From Rhynchosporium graminicola (lineage: Eukaryota; Ascomycota; Leotiomycetes; Helotiales; Ploettnerulaceae), in contig FJUW01000060.1 in assembly GCA_900074885.1 (NCBI GenBank), forward strand, positions 436,555 through 500,554: DNA of 64,000 bases, given 5' to 3'. The notes beneath the pieces are model-generated. The model saw only the letters and a program-made list of their open reading frames with translations. It was not told the DNA's origin and did not search any database. Shown here piece by piece: positions 1 through 12,972 of the stretch. The translations under genes and the position numbers were made by a program. The first letter of the stretch is position 1, and every line of letters begins with the position of its first letter.

Positions 1-3000
1 GCTTTTGGACGAGAGGATGATTATTTTGAATTTTGCTTTTCGTGTCGAGTTTTGGAGGAAAGTCACTCTTTTGTATCAGGGGTCATGTCTTTCGACTGAA
101 CACATAGGGCGCGATAGTAACAATAAACAACTGTCCGTAACACATTGCTCGTAGAATTGACCTTGATCCAAGTACCAAGGCAAGTCGTGTCTGCTCTGTC
201 ATTACCATGTTGGCCTAGATATAGGTGGTTGCTTCGTTATTTGAGCTTCATGGTCGAAATCTTCTGTTTGCGTACGAGCTGGAGCAGTTCGCAAGTCAGT
301 CCTGTGACGAAATATCACCGAGGCACTAGATAGAGCATTATAGCCAGCTTTCCACTTTCACTAAGGGTGCTTCGCCTTTGAAGCTCGGAATTCACACCGC
401 CTGCTTCAGATTTCCGAGACGTAGTCCTCTGAGCGCCTGACTGTCGAAAATGACACTCACCCTTTCACTCTCATACACTTGATCTCTGACTGGAGGTTTA
501 ACAAGATCGACATGATTCAATAATCCGCAGCCGCACTTTCAGGAAAACTGAAAAGTGTCTGGCTTCCTGCCCTTGCCGGATTTGGTGAGCCCGGAAGGTC
601 ACCTTGATACAATAGATGGAGTCTTGCTGCATCTTGATCCTTGGCAGCTTTTCACGGGCAGCCTGAGCAATCTCATCCCATACCGCGACGCAGCCAAACG
701 CTACATGCAGTATCAAGGGGACACCTAGAGGAGCACCACTTTCAGGTTCAAGAAATGACACACTGCGCATGGCCATGCGCAAAGCACAAACGAGTTTCCA
801 ATGCCTTGTAGCGTGTGTTTCCTCGACTGACCAATTCGAATACTGTGATTAGTGAAGAAGAGATATGACATAGTATAGCATCTCTTACCTTGTAGCGGAC
901 TTCAAGCTGAAGATATAGGTTATCCCAAGTCTCAAGACCGCGCCAGCGAAGCGCGATTCTTGGTTGAAAGTCCCTTACATCTCCTATACTGCCACAAAGT
1001 ACAAAGTTCTTCATTTCCTATGGGAGTGCTTCGTTATCTGATATCGGGGTATTGAAGGATTTGAAGGTCTCTTTTCACTCCATCAGGCCACTGCTACGGC
1101 TGATATTGTGTACCTAAAGCGCATTGAGTGACATCCTGAATCTTAGTCAAATTCTCAGATGCCATGACTATGCCGGGAGAGTTTGAATCTCTGCGTGGTA
1201 TATTTGGAACAGGCACCTCGAGGTTTCGGACCAAAATTCCAAGAAGATGTACGGCAAGTTCCGACGAGTTTATCTGGATTTTGATTGACCGAGCATGATA
1301 TATAACACCAGGTGAGGAATCACACAACTCGAATACGTTCGATTTTGGAGTCGATTACGAAGACTCGGAACGCGCCTGACGAGTATGGCGAGGAGAAGGG
1401 CCACGGGGATGATGCAGATGCTGTAGTATGTTCCCGGTTGATAATCATAGAAGGTGTGGAGAAGAGAAGTCCCATTCGGTTTTGAAGGTCATCTTCTTGA
1501 GATAAAGACGAGTTAGAATAAGCATTTTCGCGACAGCGACTACCTCCTGGTTTGGATGATGGAGATGGGTTGGGTTTGTTATTCTTCACTGTTGAGCCTG
1601 TCTGCGTTGAGGTGGGAAAGTGCGTGTCTGCGATTTTATTGAGGGCCTGAAAACTGCCGTGACAGGTATCTCCGTTATTAGGAGAGTTTGTGGTGTATAT
1701 AGAGCCATCACCACGGGTCCTGGCCTCTGTCTCTGTCAAAAGTTACAGATCTGCAAATGATTAGACGAGCGGTAGCGACAGAGGAAATGCGATAATGAGC
1801 CCGAGAAAGATACTCGTCCTCACAGGATTTGATCAAGGGTTAGTAACATCTGATTTGTAGCGTCTTACATATGTGACGGATTGCTAGTAATAGCGACCTT
1901 CTAGCTGTCGACGACGCCGACTATGGCAGGGACCGTCGTTGCCGAATCCGAATCTATGGCGCGCTTGTCAGACAGGTTGACGGACAAGCGACACAATTGC
2001 GCATAATCTTGTTGATACAGCGGCTTTGTTTACATCTCATTTATCCACCACCCTCTATTCAACACCAATACACCCCCCAGATCTCAATAAGAAATGCCGA
2101 AATGCAAGGTTTGGACGTGGAGGAGCCATGAGTTGCGCAGTCCCCGGCTTCGAGAATGCATGTGATACTTTATCTATTCCCGGGTATCAAATTGGACAGA
2201 CTTCGACCCAGCTGATTGAATGGCTCGATCACTACCTACACGGACAAGGAATATGCTAGAAGTCAGATCTGGACTTCTTCACTTCGCTCGAGACCTTTTC
2301 AAGCGAGCATTGTCAATTATCAGCCCGTAGGATGTAGATAGCAGCGCTTGCACATCCTTGTGGACAGACAGAGAGAAACGCCAGGTCGAGGAAGCTATTA
2401 ATGAGGAAGAATTTCGAACTTTGTCTTGGTAGAAACAGGCTAGGGCCATGGGAATACTCATAGCCCTGATTCATGAAGGTGATGTCTCAGAGATCTACTG
2501 AATCTGGGGAATCAAGCGAGCCATCCCACAACATCTCCATTCTTCGCCACTTTTTCAGGACGATCGACGGGTCGCTGGGAAAGATCAAAACATCATAGCT
2601 TGCGAAGTACTTAGTAATTCGTGATTCATCGCTGAGCTTGGATTTCGGCAGGTAGCCAGCCAATGACAGTGCCGTAATTAAGATTCATGCTGAAACAGCT
2701 CCATGACGAGAAGTTTAAAAAGTAAAAAAATATGGAGATGGAAACAGACTTTGTCAGGCAGATCGGAGTTCATCGCTCCTCGACAGCCCCGCCACAGGAA
2801 TAATCTGGAATGAGCATACGACAGCTACTGATTAGCTATGCTGCGTCGGGAACAGCTCGATATGAGATATCGTCATGGTCTCTAGGGGTAGATACCTTGC
2901 AATTATCAGGTTTGTGCATGTAACATGGATTTGGGACAGCGAAAAACGTGTCATATACAATTAGCTGCAAAAAATTCCACATCATCCTCAAGTTCCGCAC

Positions 3001-6000
3001 CTTGGCTACGTGTATACCATAGGCTTCGAGGCTGGAGAAGGATAGTTGACGCGGGTCGTGAACTTTCATGGAAGTGCAGCACCTGCAAATGACATATCTG
3101 GCAAAGTCTATTCTGCAGTGTCAGTAATGCAAGTCGTTTGTTCGGGCTGAACCCCCTATCTTGTTCCGCGTTATCGAATGTTGAGAGGCCAGGAGCATTC
3201 TCGGAGAACTGAACGCTTGAGCTTCAATCGAATGATGTTCAGCAGATGGCGGGTCTTAGAGATGATTGAACAATCCACTCGGTCCAGTTTTCGGCCTATA
3301 TGGAAACCGTAGGAAGTGTTGAATTGCACGGATGTTCGCAAAACCACATCGACAGGCGAGTCACGCCAGTGCAAGAAGTATATCTACTACATCTTGCAGG
3401 TAAGGAGATTAGCGTTTAGCTTTTACATGAAGAAACCTAGAATCGAATACAGTGTGTACACTATCCCTTTTGAGAACAACAAAGACCCATGATCCATCAA
3501 CCAATTCCCCAGGATAATACAGTAGGCAAGGTTCGCACATGTAGTTTATGGAGCAGCGCTTTCGTTGGGTGGTTCGGGTTTTACTTCCACCGCTTTCTGA
3601 ACTACCTTCTTGAGGTAGACTAAGAACTGAACAGAACTACCCAAGGATGTGCCAGGGCTTGGGGATGTCAACGACTTGGGCAAAACTAGGAAAAGTTGAA
3701 TGTTTGGTTGGTCGCTGATCATGTTCTGCCAAAATTTGGAGATATACTTTGGCCCTGGCAACTCCGTATGTACGAAACTACGTTTATATAATTAGTCCTA
3801 GTTATTTTGAAAGGCAAAATCGCCATTTGAAGTAGGGTAGCGAAAGTCGCTGCGCAAGTTTCGAACTTACTAAGTATCTGAAACATGACCCTTGATATTT
3901 CCAAGTACCTAAGGTTCAAGTTAATCCCAAGTACCGGTAAGAGAAGACACACATAAGATATTCTATTTTAAAGCTATTTCGAGTACGAAATTGATTTTGC
4001 GGGATCGGACGAGCCCTCCTATTGCGCTCCCTTGATTTCTCCCGAAGTCTGAACCTATCCACGATGGGTTTGCAGGGGCATTTCGAGACAGACCGAATAG
4101 CCTGGAGATATCATATTTGACCTGGCAAGTTGACCTGGCTTACTAATAAGAAGTACAATAACCACCTATAAATATATAGTTGATCGTATTTGAAGACCTG
4201 TTACAATCACTAACAGGTAGCTCTGCCGGTTCTTTCAAACCCGACCCAACTGTCAAGACTACTGGGAGACGTTACTTGCTGCACCCGGAACTCCCTTTCA
4301 GCGCTAATTCTTAGACAATTCTGAGTAACTTACTTTTCTTGAGACAAATTTCAAGAAACTTAAAGTCGTGTGAATACTTGGTAACTGGAGCAGGGTGTCT
4401 CGATTACTTGGGGAGGTGCCAGGGATAATGTTTGTCTCACCGTCCATGGCAGAACATGGATTTTTACTATGGGCAAAATGAAGGCGGTGATAAAAACATT
4501 ATCCCCGGCACCTCCTTACAGTTCTTTCGGGGCAAAAGTACTTAAGCGAGCTATTCTCCACAATGACCCTACGCGACTATGCTTCCTTCTTAGTTCTTAC
4601 ATTATCGCAATTACGAGGAATCACAACTCCGGAAGAATGAGGGGTTTATGCAAATTAAAGAAGACCTGCATAAGGATTTAATCAGCAAAGGGTCCAAAGG
4701 AGGAGTTCATACTGACAAAGTAATTTGTTTACTTGACCACTTTGAAGTTATACGCCGAACATGTTTCAAGATGTATTGAAACGGCATCAAAAGAGGAATA
4801 CGGACGTGTGAAGCAAAGGCTGCGGATGGCTGGGGAGAGTCGGGGATGAAATATTCCGACGAAGAAGTTCGCACGGTTAGAAGGAACACAACACCAATAT
4901 CTGTAGCTCATACTTAGTGCTTTCGGTCCGATCTTGTGCAGATAACGAGGCAAGTTACCTCTGTGTTTCCTGTTCCTTCTTAAGCGAATAATGTAAGAAC
5001 GAATATGACTGGTCTCTGGAGCTGATGGACATGGATAGGTGAGTATGCAGGACTCGCTGTGGCAATGGATTTTGACTTGGATGTGTTGCCTGTCTATCAT
5101 GCACGATGCATCCAAGGTGATTTGGTTGCATGTCCTGGGGTCTGGGCTTCGAAGCAGGTACAGAACCATTCTTAAGAGATCTGTACATTACGCTTAAGGC
5201 GTAAATAAATTGTAGAGTTCTGGCCAGGCTAGATCCCCTTTTCGAATATTGTACGTTTAGGAAGAATCAGTGCATTTGCATGTTGAAGAAACCTTTGAGA
5301 AGGCAAGGCGGATAGAGCCAACTGCATATGAAACGACCCTGAACTTTTATAGCCTGATTTCCCCTCGACGAGCTGTCTAAGGTGGGGTGATTTTGAGATC
5401 TAATCCTGGTCTTTGAGTAGCCAGAAAGCATACTTGACAAGTTGACAGCTGCTCTAACCGAGACCTGCCAACTGCGCGCCTATCGATCATTTACGCCCAG
5501 CTTTACAAATGGTAGCTTTGGGGAAGGTTGATAGGCAGTTTCCGACGCTGTGCCATGCCGTTCACATAGAACATGCCTTCTGGTAGGTTTGCACTAAGGT
5601 TGCTTTCATATTACACTTTCGATAACCTTTTGGCACCGGCACGTTGACAGATTGTTCTGTGCTGGGCTCTACTGGTTGTGGGGCTGGGCAATCGCTGGTC
5701 ACCACGATTCTTCGATTATTCCATATCTCTTGGCAACACATGGTTTGGATTGCCTGTAGGCTCATGCAGGGGAGGCATGGACTGGGGTTGCAGATTGACT
5801 TGCCAGCCATCGAAACATGGGCTAGAGATCCATGTTGAACACAACTCGAAAAGTAATTGGATCAGACCACTCCAGCGTCCAGAACTCGTCTTGATCGCAT
5901 ATCAACGATATCTTGTCCTTTCTCTCACTATCAGCTCAGCGCTGGGCTGGGCCATGTAGGACATCCATTTTATAGCACCGAGAGGCATCTGTACCTTAGC

Positions 6001-6633
6001 CAGCAATCTCGCAGTTATGCCACACGACATGCAATATTCGATATGGAGTAGTGCTCTCTGGTTGGTATAAGATACAGCTTGTCATCGTTAAGAATGCGGA
6101 GGTTTAATTGTCTTGGGCTATCCCAGCCGATTGTGATTCGTGAATCTTTTCCTGGGCCAACCTGGGCTAGCATGACATGGCTGACCTCTAATCATATACT
6201 GTATGTTTGATGCTTCAGAGTTTCCGCCGCAGTCTGCAATCAAATAAGGTTGGCTGCTTTCTACCGGAAGCCATTATATTCGTCTTTCGCTCTCTCTAGC
6301 CTCCAGATATCCTAACGCCAAATCCCTCCACTCTTTCCTGCATTTCGTTTTACGGCAATTCATTTCACTGCACGGCGATACTTGGCCCCGATAGTTGCGC
6401 TCAAATCACATTGTGTTAATTCAGTCCACTTATCTGATCTTTCCTATTTTATCTTGTTGGAGAATAGTTGGCCTGGGTCTTTGGAGTACTGTATTCCCCC
6501 CGACTGTGCTGGAAATCAAAATCTTACGAATGCCTATACGTTCGGAGGCGGAAGAGATATTGACTGTTGAGAGGTTTGAGATCGAAGGACACGCTCAAAG
6601 ATACCGCACTGGAATCCCACACTAAGTCATTCG
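1..6633. other. Gene-poor stretch, no confident coding gene
   Basis: I find no protein-coding gene I can defend in this stretch. The reading frames are short, carry no recognisable domain and do not join through convincing introns. The only part with protein-like character is the minus-strand region near 0.5-1.75 kb, listed separately. The last few hundred bases serve as the upstream region of the rhodopsin-family gene that starts at 6634. Confidence 0.5.
498..1739 (-). pseudogene. Possible relic of an F-box-like fungal protein
   Basis: Four adjacent minus-strand open segments (1739-1320, 1327-1094, 1014-748, 782-498) together look like one gene read downstream. The second segment contains a stretch of the form 'HARSIKIQINSSELAVHLL', which recalls the 'H.R.L.I......LL..L' repeats of fungal F-box/leucine-rich proteins. 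The third has 'RWRGLETWDNLYLQ'. I could not connect the segments with a consistent set of GT-AG introns and frames, and no F-box motif is visible. This is either a decayed gene or a chance run of open frames. The family assignment is a guess from pattern only. Confidence 0.22.
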
Positions 6634-8413
6634 ATGGCTTTATCTTTACTTGCCGAGTCATGGACTTGGTATGCTCTCGCCTGTTTAATCGTCATTACCA
6701 GATAGTAAGTATCTACTCTATCATAGTAGAGGTACATAACTTACTAGTTCTGCAGTGTATCGAGATACTACCAGCTAGGTAGCATCAAAGCTGCCCAAGC
6801 AGACGACTATATAATGGCTTTTGTCTTTGTGAGTACTATCTTCTCTACCTACATTCGCTAGACAACAGAGCAAACAAACAGCCCAAGGACACCCAACTCA
6901 CACGCCTTAGTGTTTCTACACAGTTGTCATCACAGGAATCAACATCCTTGCTCACCTTGACACCAACCTTATGCTTCCAGAAGAAATTCCCCTTCTCACT
7001 CCGGAGTCAATAGCTTCTCGGATCCGGGGATCGAAACTCGTAGTCCTCGTTGAGCAAAGTATGATTATGACACAATGGGGATGCAAAATCTGTCTATTGT
7101 TGTTGTACAACAAGATCACAATGGGCTTGAAAGCACATTTTGCGGTAAAGGTTGTGGCGGCGTATGCTATTACGGGTTGGGTAATTATGGAGGTGCTGTA
7201 CTTCGGGGTTTGGTGCAGGCCATTTGATGGGTCTTGGGCTGTCCCTGTGAAAGAGGGTATGTTGACTTCCCCAATATTGAGACTTGATTACTCTCCTGGG
7301 GAGAAAAAAGATCTATCAACTGATGGATGAGTTGCTAACGTGATACTTTAGCTCAATGTGCCACTGGTGTGCATCACATGACCACGAACGCCATTTTCAA
7401 TATCTCATCGGACATCATGATGCTGTGTATTCCACTCCCTCTGCTCATTAATTCTCAATTGCCTAAAACAAAGTATGTCATACGTTTCTCTGTAGAAGCT
7501 GCGACTCCATGCAGCAAGTCCTCGAGCTAAGCGCCTTCTGCTCACTCATCTTCCACCGTGACTGGTGTCAAATAGGTACAGTAATATTCAGCTAACAAAC
7601 CCATAGTAAACTGATCCTTTGCGTCCTCTTCAGTCTCGGAATATTCGTCGTAGGTCCTTTTATATCCCTGTTTCTCCCAGATTCGAAGCTTACCACCCTC
7701 AGATTCTCTGCGCAGCCCTCAATAAATACTATTCCTTCGCACACCCTTGGAGCATAATGTGGACGTTCTGGTACGTCCGCGAAGCTTCCACCGCCGTCTT
7801 CGTCGCCAACATGCCTATGTGCTGGTCCCTCATGCGACGTATTTTCAAACTCCGCGCTTTCAATGGGCTTTCTAGCGGTGCGAAACCAGGGAGGAATGGA
7901 TATGCGTATGATAACCGGAGTAAAACCAAGAGCCAGCCGGTTGCGACGAGCTACACGAACGTCGGTCGAAGTGTGGCGATGGCAAGTAAGGCTGAAGGAA
8001 GTAGGGTCGATAGGAGCGAGAGGCAGGGAGGGGGGGTAAATTGGTGGGAAGGGAAAACAGACGCAAATGGAGTGAAACTTGGGAGGAGCGAAAGCGAAGA
8101 ATACATCATCGGCAACGGAGGTAAAAGTGCGGTCCCATTAGAGATCTGGGAGAGCAGAGATGTTACGGTGGATCGAGGGAGTGTGAGGGACGCGCCAGGC
8201 GTGGTGGCATGTGTTACTACGCCTGGACTGGTGAGGCCAAAGCCTTCTATGAATGGAGATAATATTGATAGGGGCATGAGGACGTGCATGTACGATGGGA
8301 CCGAGAAGGCCTTTTCGAACCGGACGACGGTTACTTCTATCACTGGTGGACACTTGCCGACTGGGAGGAAGAGCGAGAGTGACAGTTCAAGAAGTGGCAG
8401 ATTGTCCAGGTAG
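6634..8413 (+). CDS. Fungal rhodopsin-family integral membrane protein (PF20684-like)
   Basis: Six exons: 6634-6704, 6756-6828, 6911-7256, 7352-7472, 7607-7649, 7703-8413, all bounded by GT and AG with matching phases, giving about 454 aa. The protein belongs to the multi-pass plasma-membrane family common in Pezizomycotina and annotated as rhodopsin-domain proteins. Family landmarks in order: 'ITRYVSRYYQLGS' and 'QADDYIMAF' near residues 20-45, 'TGINILAH.DTN' after the second intron, 'CATGVHHMTTNAIFNISSDIMML' split by intron 3 (only part quoted: 'TTNAIFNISSD'), and 'LNKYYSF.HP..MWTFWYVREAS' (quoted in part) just after the 53-bp intron 5. The last ~190 residues are a polar, Ser/Gly/Arg-rich cytoplasmic tail. 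ATG 6634 is chosen because it directly precedes the first membrane segment in frame; it leaves an N-terminus of only about 8 residues. The ligand is unknown and retinal binding should not be assumed from the family name. Confidence 0.85.
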
Positions 8414-11086
8414 ATGATCCTGTTTCTTGGTCGGGGCTTGGTTTACGAGTTTATGTGGGTAGATTCGCGGTAATGATAAGATGTAGAAAGAGCAGGTTGG
8501 GAGTCCTTTGAAAGGGCTTGTAATGTTATGTCTATAGTTTCGACGGAGGAGATGTCTTCTGATCATCTTGGATATTAGTATTAGTACAACACCCCTTAAA
8601 GGATATACCATAATGTTCACTAAATCGGGAGTTTGGAGGCAAATGTTATAGTCGTACATGCTACACCGGAAGACGAAGTTGTTTCTTGATTGATCCCTTG
8701 AATCTTGTTATCTTCTTCTCGCCACGCTTAATTACTCGATACTCCGCTCTTTTGATCACGTTTTGCAAACACTACATCAAACATGAACAAATCTACTAAT
8801 TGAAGCTTCCGTTCGTAACCTCGCTCTCCCTGTATCTCACAAAAACCCCGAATCGAAATGATGAGATATCTGAGGTAAATGGTAAACATTGACTGGGACT
8901 GCGCAACGTACTCGTAGCCTAATATCTTAGCGTTTTAAATCGACTAACAATACTACTACGGTGACAAAACAGAATTTTCCTTCCTGCTTGAGGTATGGCA
9001 AAGTGGTTCTTCAGTTCTCTGTATCACCTAGGGTTTCAAAGACCAAGAACGGAGTACGTTGATACTAGGTCTACAGAACCAAAGGGGTAGAGGAAAGAAA
9101 TAATAGAGCCGGCAAGACAGCCGTAATTGGAGTCTTATCTTGATGTTTGGATTCCATACGACTGTCATTCAAACCTGACAAGATTGATAAGCTTTCAGCG
9201 GCATTTGAAACATCAATTTGCTTCTATATTAAAGAGCCTCACAGAAGTCAATTTGCCTTGAGATGTGCGTTACAAGCCAGTATCAGCTCATAATCATCGG
9301 CAATGTTGAAGAAGAGTCTGCGAGATTGGGCTCCATTGCGGCTGGTGAAGTAAGAGGTCGATCAAAAATATCAGTCTGAATGATTTTAATCTAGGACTTT
9401 GATAAAGCAATAACCCAAAGTCAGGAAATTATTTTAAGACTTGTTTCTGAAGTCGTGAATTAGGTCGAGGACTTCGTACTATGAATTTGATAGATATTTG
9501 GAAAGTAAACATCAGGCTTCGTTCTTCGCTTCATCAGGCATGACCCATACCAGACCAGGCTCTCTGTTGGAGAAAAACCTGGCAGAATATGACAAGCGAG
9601 AACGCGAAATTCTAACATGATTAATGTGTGATTCCTCGACCGTGAAGAAGGAAAAACCCTGTCAGATTCCAGCATAGTGATGAGGAATAGACAAAGGTTT
9701 TATGGATGTAATTTGTAAAGATATCCGATCACTAGAAAATTGACTCATCATTCTCACCCTAGCAAAACCGCTCTGTGTCAAAACAACAACAGCTTCATAC
9801 ACTTTGCCATTACTAGCAATTTCATTGATCCGAAGCTATTCAGACCCCTGCTCATGAAATTCGCCTCGTGATGCCGTCAAGGCTTGCGTGCGGTTCCCCA
9901 CATACCTTACTATCATCTCCATATACGGTCACTTCAGCATGCAAATTCTCAAGGCGCATGTTTCTGGAACTTAGCCGCAAACCTCTGCTGCATATCAGGG
10001 GGTTATACCCCACAAAGGTACCAATGAAGATTCCCTCTTTAACGAGCAGGCAGATTTTTTTTTTTTTCGCGTTTTGCGTGCATATGTGACAATTTTAAAG
10101 ATTTCTCCTCGAGCGACGATTATTGCCCTTTCTTGCGGAATGTGGTTGGCTTGAATATTCTCTCTTGCAGCTTAAAGTCCCTGACGCCAGGCGGATTCGT
10201 CTGCGGAGAACGAGACCTGTCTAGATCGATTCGAGGGCGTCTGTTGAATACAAAGACACAAGAATTATACAGGACATTGATTAACTGTTATGTTATTTTA
10301 AAGTTACGGCATTTATGATTGACTTTCAAATGTCTTGAGTTTGCTCTTCTGTGACCTCACTCTATCGTTCCGAGCACGGCTGGATGAGATGCTAGAACCA
10401 CAATAGTGTGTATCTATCTTCCAACTCGATGACTTGGAAGTCCAATATTAATAGTCTGTGTAATCATCAAGATACTCTCCGAAAGCACTAAAATGGAAAG
10501 GCACCGCTGAAATGTTCCTAAGGGTTTGTCCTGCTATCTTAGATGTCGAGTTGCCAACTTGTATTTTCCCCGGGCCAGTTCTTTGTTGCCGAGACAAATA
10601 ACCATAATATGAGCATAGTTATCAAAAACTTGACTATATAACTCTTTCACTATAGGATGTGCTACAATATCTTCATGACTTCAGTTTCAATCGCATGATA
10701 TTGACAAATTGAAGCGTTCAAGCTCATATAGATATTTCATGATTGTAATAAGATAAATCGGTCACGATATGCTTTTCCCTTTGAACACTTCGAACAATTT
10801 TAAAGAGATTACTAGCTTCACTCCCAGAGATCTTTTACAGCCAATCAAGTTGCCTTCTGTTATCGCCAATTCGGCCTCTTCCATTTGATTATCTGGTCCC
10901 GGTCCCGCAAGCATCGGCTGCCCACTTTCGCTTTCGCTAGCTTGCTGGTCAACAATGCGACCGACCCACTTCAACCTGACTTTTTACACTTTGCATCACC
11001 GCCCGTCAATCCTCCAAACTCCTCAGATTTCAGCCTCGTACGAAAGGTTTCTACATATCACCCACATCATCAGAAGCGTTGCGCGT
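8414..11086. other. Intergenic stretch, nothing recognised until the CPS leader
   Basis: I see no convincing gene. There is a T-run near 10056-10069 and otherwise mixed sequence with short frames. The final few hundred bases hold the promoter and 5' leader of the CPS small subunit gene, whose uORF begins at 11087. Confidence 0.5.
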
Positions 11087-11414
11087 ATGAGTGGGCGCCC
11101 GTCAGTTTTCACGTCTCAGGTAAGATCTCTCTGCTGCTAAATTGATTTTCTTTTCTTTGGCTGGGATTGACTCATGGGGCCGGCGCCCTTATCTTTGTTT
11201 GCGGATCTCCAGTTATGACACAACAGTTATCTACACTTTCCCAAGTGCTTCATCTGTCTTTACTGTTCAATGTTCAATGTAAACAGTTTCATGACTGCCT
11301 GCTAACCCTCTACAGGATTACATCTCAGGTCCGCTCTCAATTAACCCTCCGATTCCTCACCGCCCACTAACCCACCATTGAACAGATCACATCTGGAAAG
11401 CTTCAATTAACTGA
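11087..11414 (+). promoter_or_regulatory. Arginine attenuator peptide (AAP) uORF, split over three exons
   Basis: The leader of the CPS small subunit gene encodes a 24-codon peptide when two introns are removed. Exon 1 is 11087-11119 (MSGRPSVFTSQ), exon 2 is a 13-nt microexon 11316-11328 (DYIS plus one base), exon 3 is 11386-11414 (ends in IWKASIN, stop TGA 11412-11414). Introns are 196 bp and 57 bp, both GT-AG. Length and sequence match the fungal AAP family. In Neurospora arg-2 and yeast CPA1 this nascent peptide stalls ribosomes at the uORF stop when arginine is high and so represses the downstream start codon. The Asp at position 12, required in Neurospora, is present. The stop lies 50 nt before the main ATG at 11465. 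Splicing is inferred from frame and family identity, not from transcripts. Confidence 0.9.
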
Positions 11415-11464
11415 AAGTTCTTCCTCCTCCTACCGCCTATCTCTCTACACAAACAATATACACA

Positions 11465-12972
11465 ATGTTCGCCCGTATACTCAGACCTGCGGCTTTCAAG
11501 CCTGCTGGTGGCATTACCAAATTCACCAGATCAATGGCTACGGTTGAAGGAAGTGTTGGACGTGCCATGCCAGCTGTTCGACCAAGGGCTACACCAATAT
11601 CACACGATCGAGCAACCTTCACAATCAGGGTATGGCAATTAGCAGGCCGAGAGAGGATTTTTGCTGATCAATTCTAGGATGGACCAGTTTTCCACGGAAA
11701 ATCTTTCGGCGCCAAATCCAACATCTCGGGCGAAGCAGTCTTTACAACATCCCTTGTCGGATACCCTGAGTCGATGACCGATCCTTCTTACCGTGGACAA
11801 ATCCTCGTCTTCACCCAACCACTTATCGGTAATTACGGTGTCCCTTCATCCGCACGAGACGAACACGGCCTTCTCAAGTACTTCGAGTCACCAAACATCC
11901 AATGCGTAGGTGTAGTTGTCGCAGATTACGCCGAGAAATACAGCCATTGGACCGCAGTCGAGTCTCTTGCCGAATGGTGTGCCCGTGAAGGAGTCCCAGC
12001 CATCTCTGGAGTTGATACGCGTGCCATCGTAACCCATCTCCGGGAAGTTGGATCCTCGTTGGCCAGAATCACAATCGGAGAAGAATATGATGCCGATCAG
12101 GATGAAGCTTTTGTTGATCCTGAACAAATCAACTTGGTTAAGAAAGTCAGCACCAAGGCTCCATTCCACGTCAGTTCCCACAAAGGCGACATGCACGTCG
12201 CTGTCATCGATTGTGGTGTCAAGGAAAACATCTTGCGAAGCTTAGTCGCTCGTGGTGCTAGTGCTACGGTCTTCCCCTACGATTACCCCATCCATAAGGT
12301 TGCGCACCACTTCGATGGAGTCTTTATTTCCAATGGTCCAGGTGATCCAACCCATTGTCAAGACACAGTCTACCACTTGGCCCGTCTTATGGAGACTTCT
12401 CAGGTCCCTGTCATGGGTATCTGTCTTGGTCACCAACTTCTTGCTCTTGCGGCTGGTGCTCGCACTATTAAGCTCAAGTATGGAAACCGTGCCCACAACA
12501 TTCCAGCACTGGATTTGACAACTGGACAATGCCATATTACGAGTCAGAACCATGGTTACGCAGTCGATACACCAACTCTACCTGCTGAATTCAAGGAGTA
12601 TTTCGTCAACTTGAACGATGGCTCTAACGAGGGTATGTACCTCCCTCAAATCTCTTCCCCATATAAAGACTTCAACTAATAACTCCAGGAATGATTCACA
12701 AGACCCGCCCCATCTTCTCGACACAGTTCCACCCCGAAGCCAAAGGCGGACCCATGGACTCCTCCTACCTCTTTGATATGTACATCGAGAACGTCCAGCG
12801 TTACAAGAACAATCAGGCCGTATATCCCGCTACCGGAAAGGACAACAGACCTTCACCTCTACTAGTCGATATTCTTGGCAAGGAACGTGTTGGTGTTGCG
12901 CCTGCGCAGCCAGCCGAGAACTTGCTGCAGGCAAATGAGGCGAATATGGCGAGGCAGGCAGCTGCTGCTTAG
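11465..12972 (+). CDS. Carbamoyl-phosphate synthase, arginine-specific small (glutaminase) subunit, mitochondrial
   Basis: Three exons: 11465-11629, 11678-12632, 12689-12972, giving 467 aa. The subunit hydrolyses glutamine and passes ammonia to the large subunit, which makes carbamoyl phosphate for arginine synthesis; orthologue of yeast CPA1 and Neurospora arg-2. The first ~30 residues are rich in Arg, Ala and Thr and lack acidic residues until Glu, fitting a mitochondrial presequence. The CPS small-chain domain follows ('[12 protein letters not shown]', '[14 protein letters not shown]'), then a class I glutamine amidotransferase domain with the nucleophile Cys near residue 304 in '[15 protein letters not shown]' and the His/Glu pair near 388/390 in 'FHPEAKGGP'. 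The length agrees with the family. The large subunit is not in this window. Translation is expected to be controlled by the attenuator uORF 50 nt upstream. Confidence 0.97.

Noticed and set aside
4729..5169. 146-codon minus-strand frame in the first gene-poor stretch
   Set aside because: Cys/His/Arg-rich random-looking translation with no motif; no support for splicing partners.
7951..8343. 130-codon minus-strand frame inside the last exon of the rhodopsin-family gene
   Set aside because: Antisense to the low-complexity tail of a supported gene; Ser/Pro/Leu-rich composition is what the complementary strand would give.
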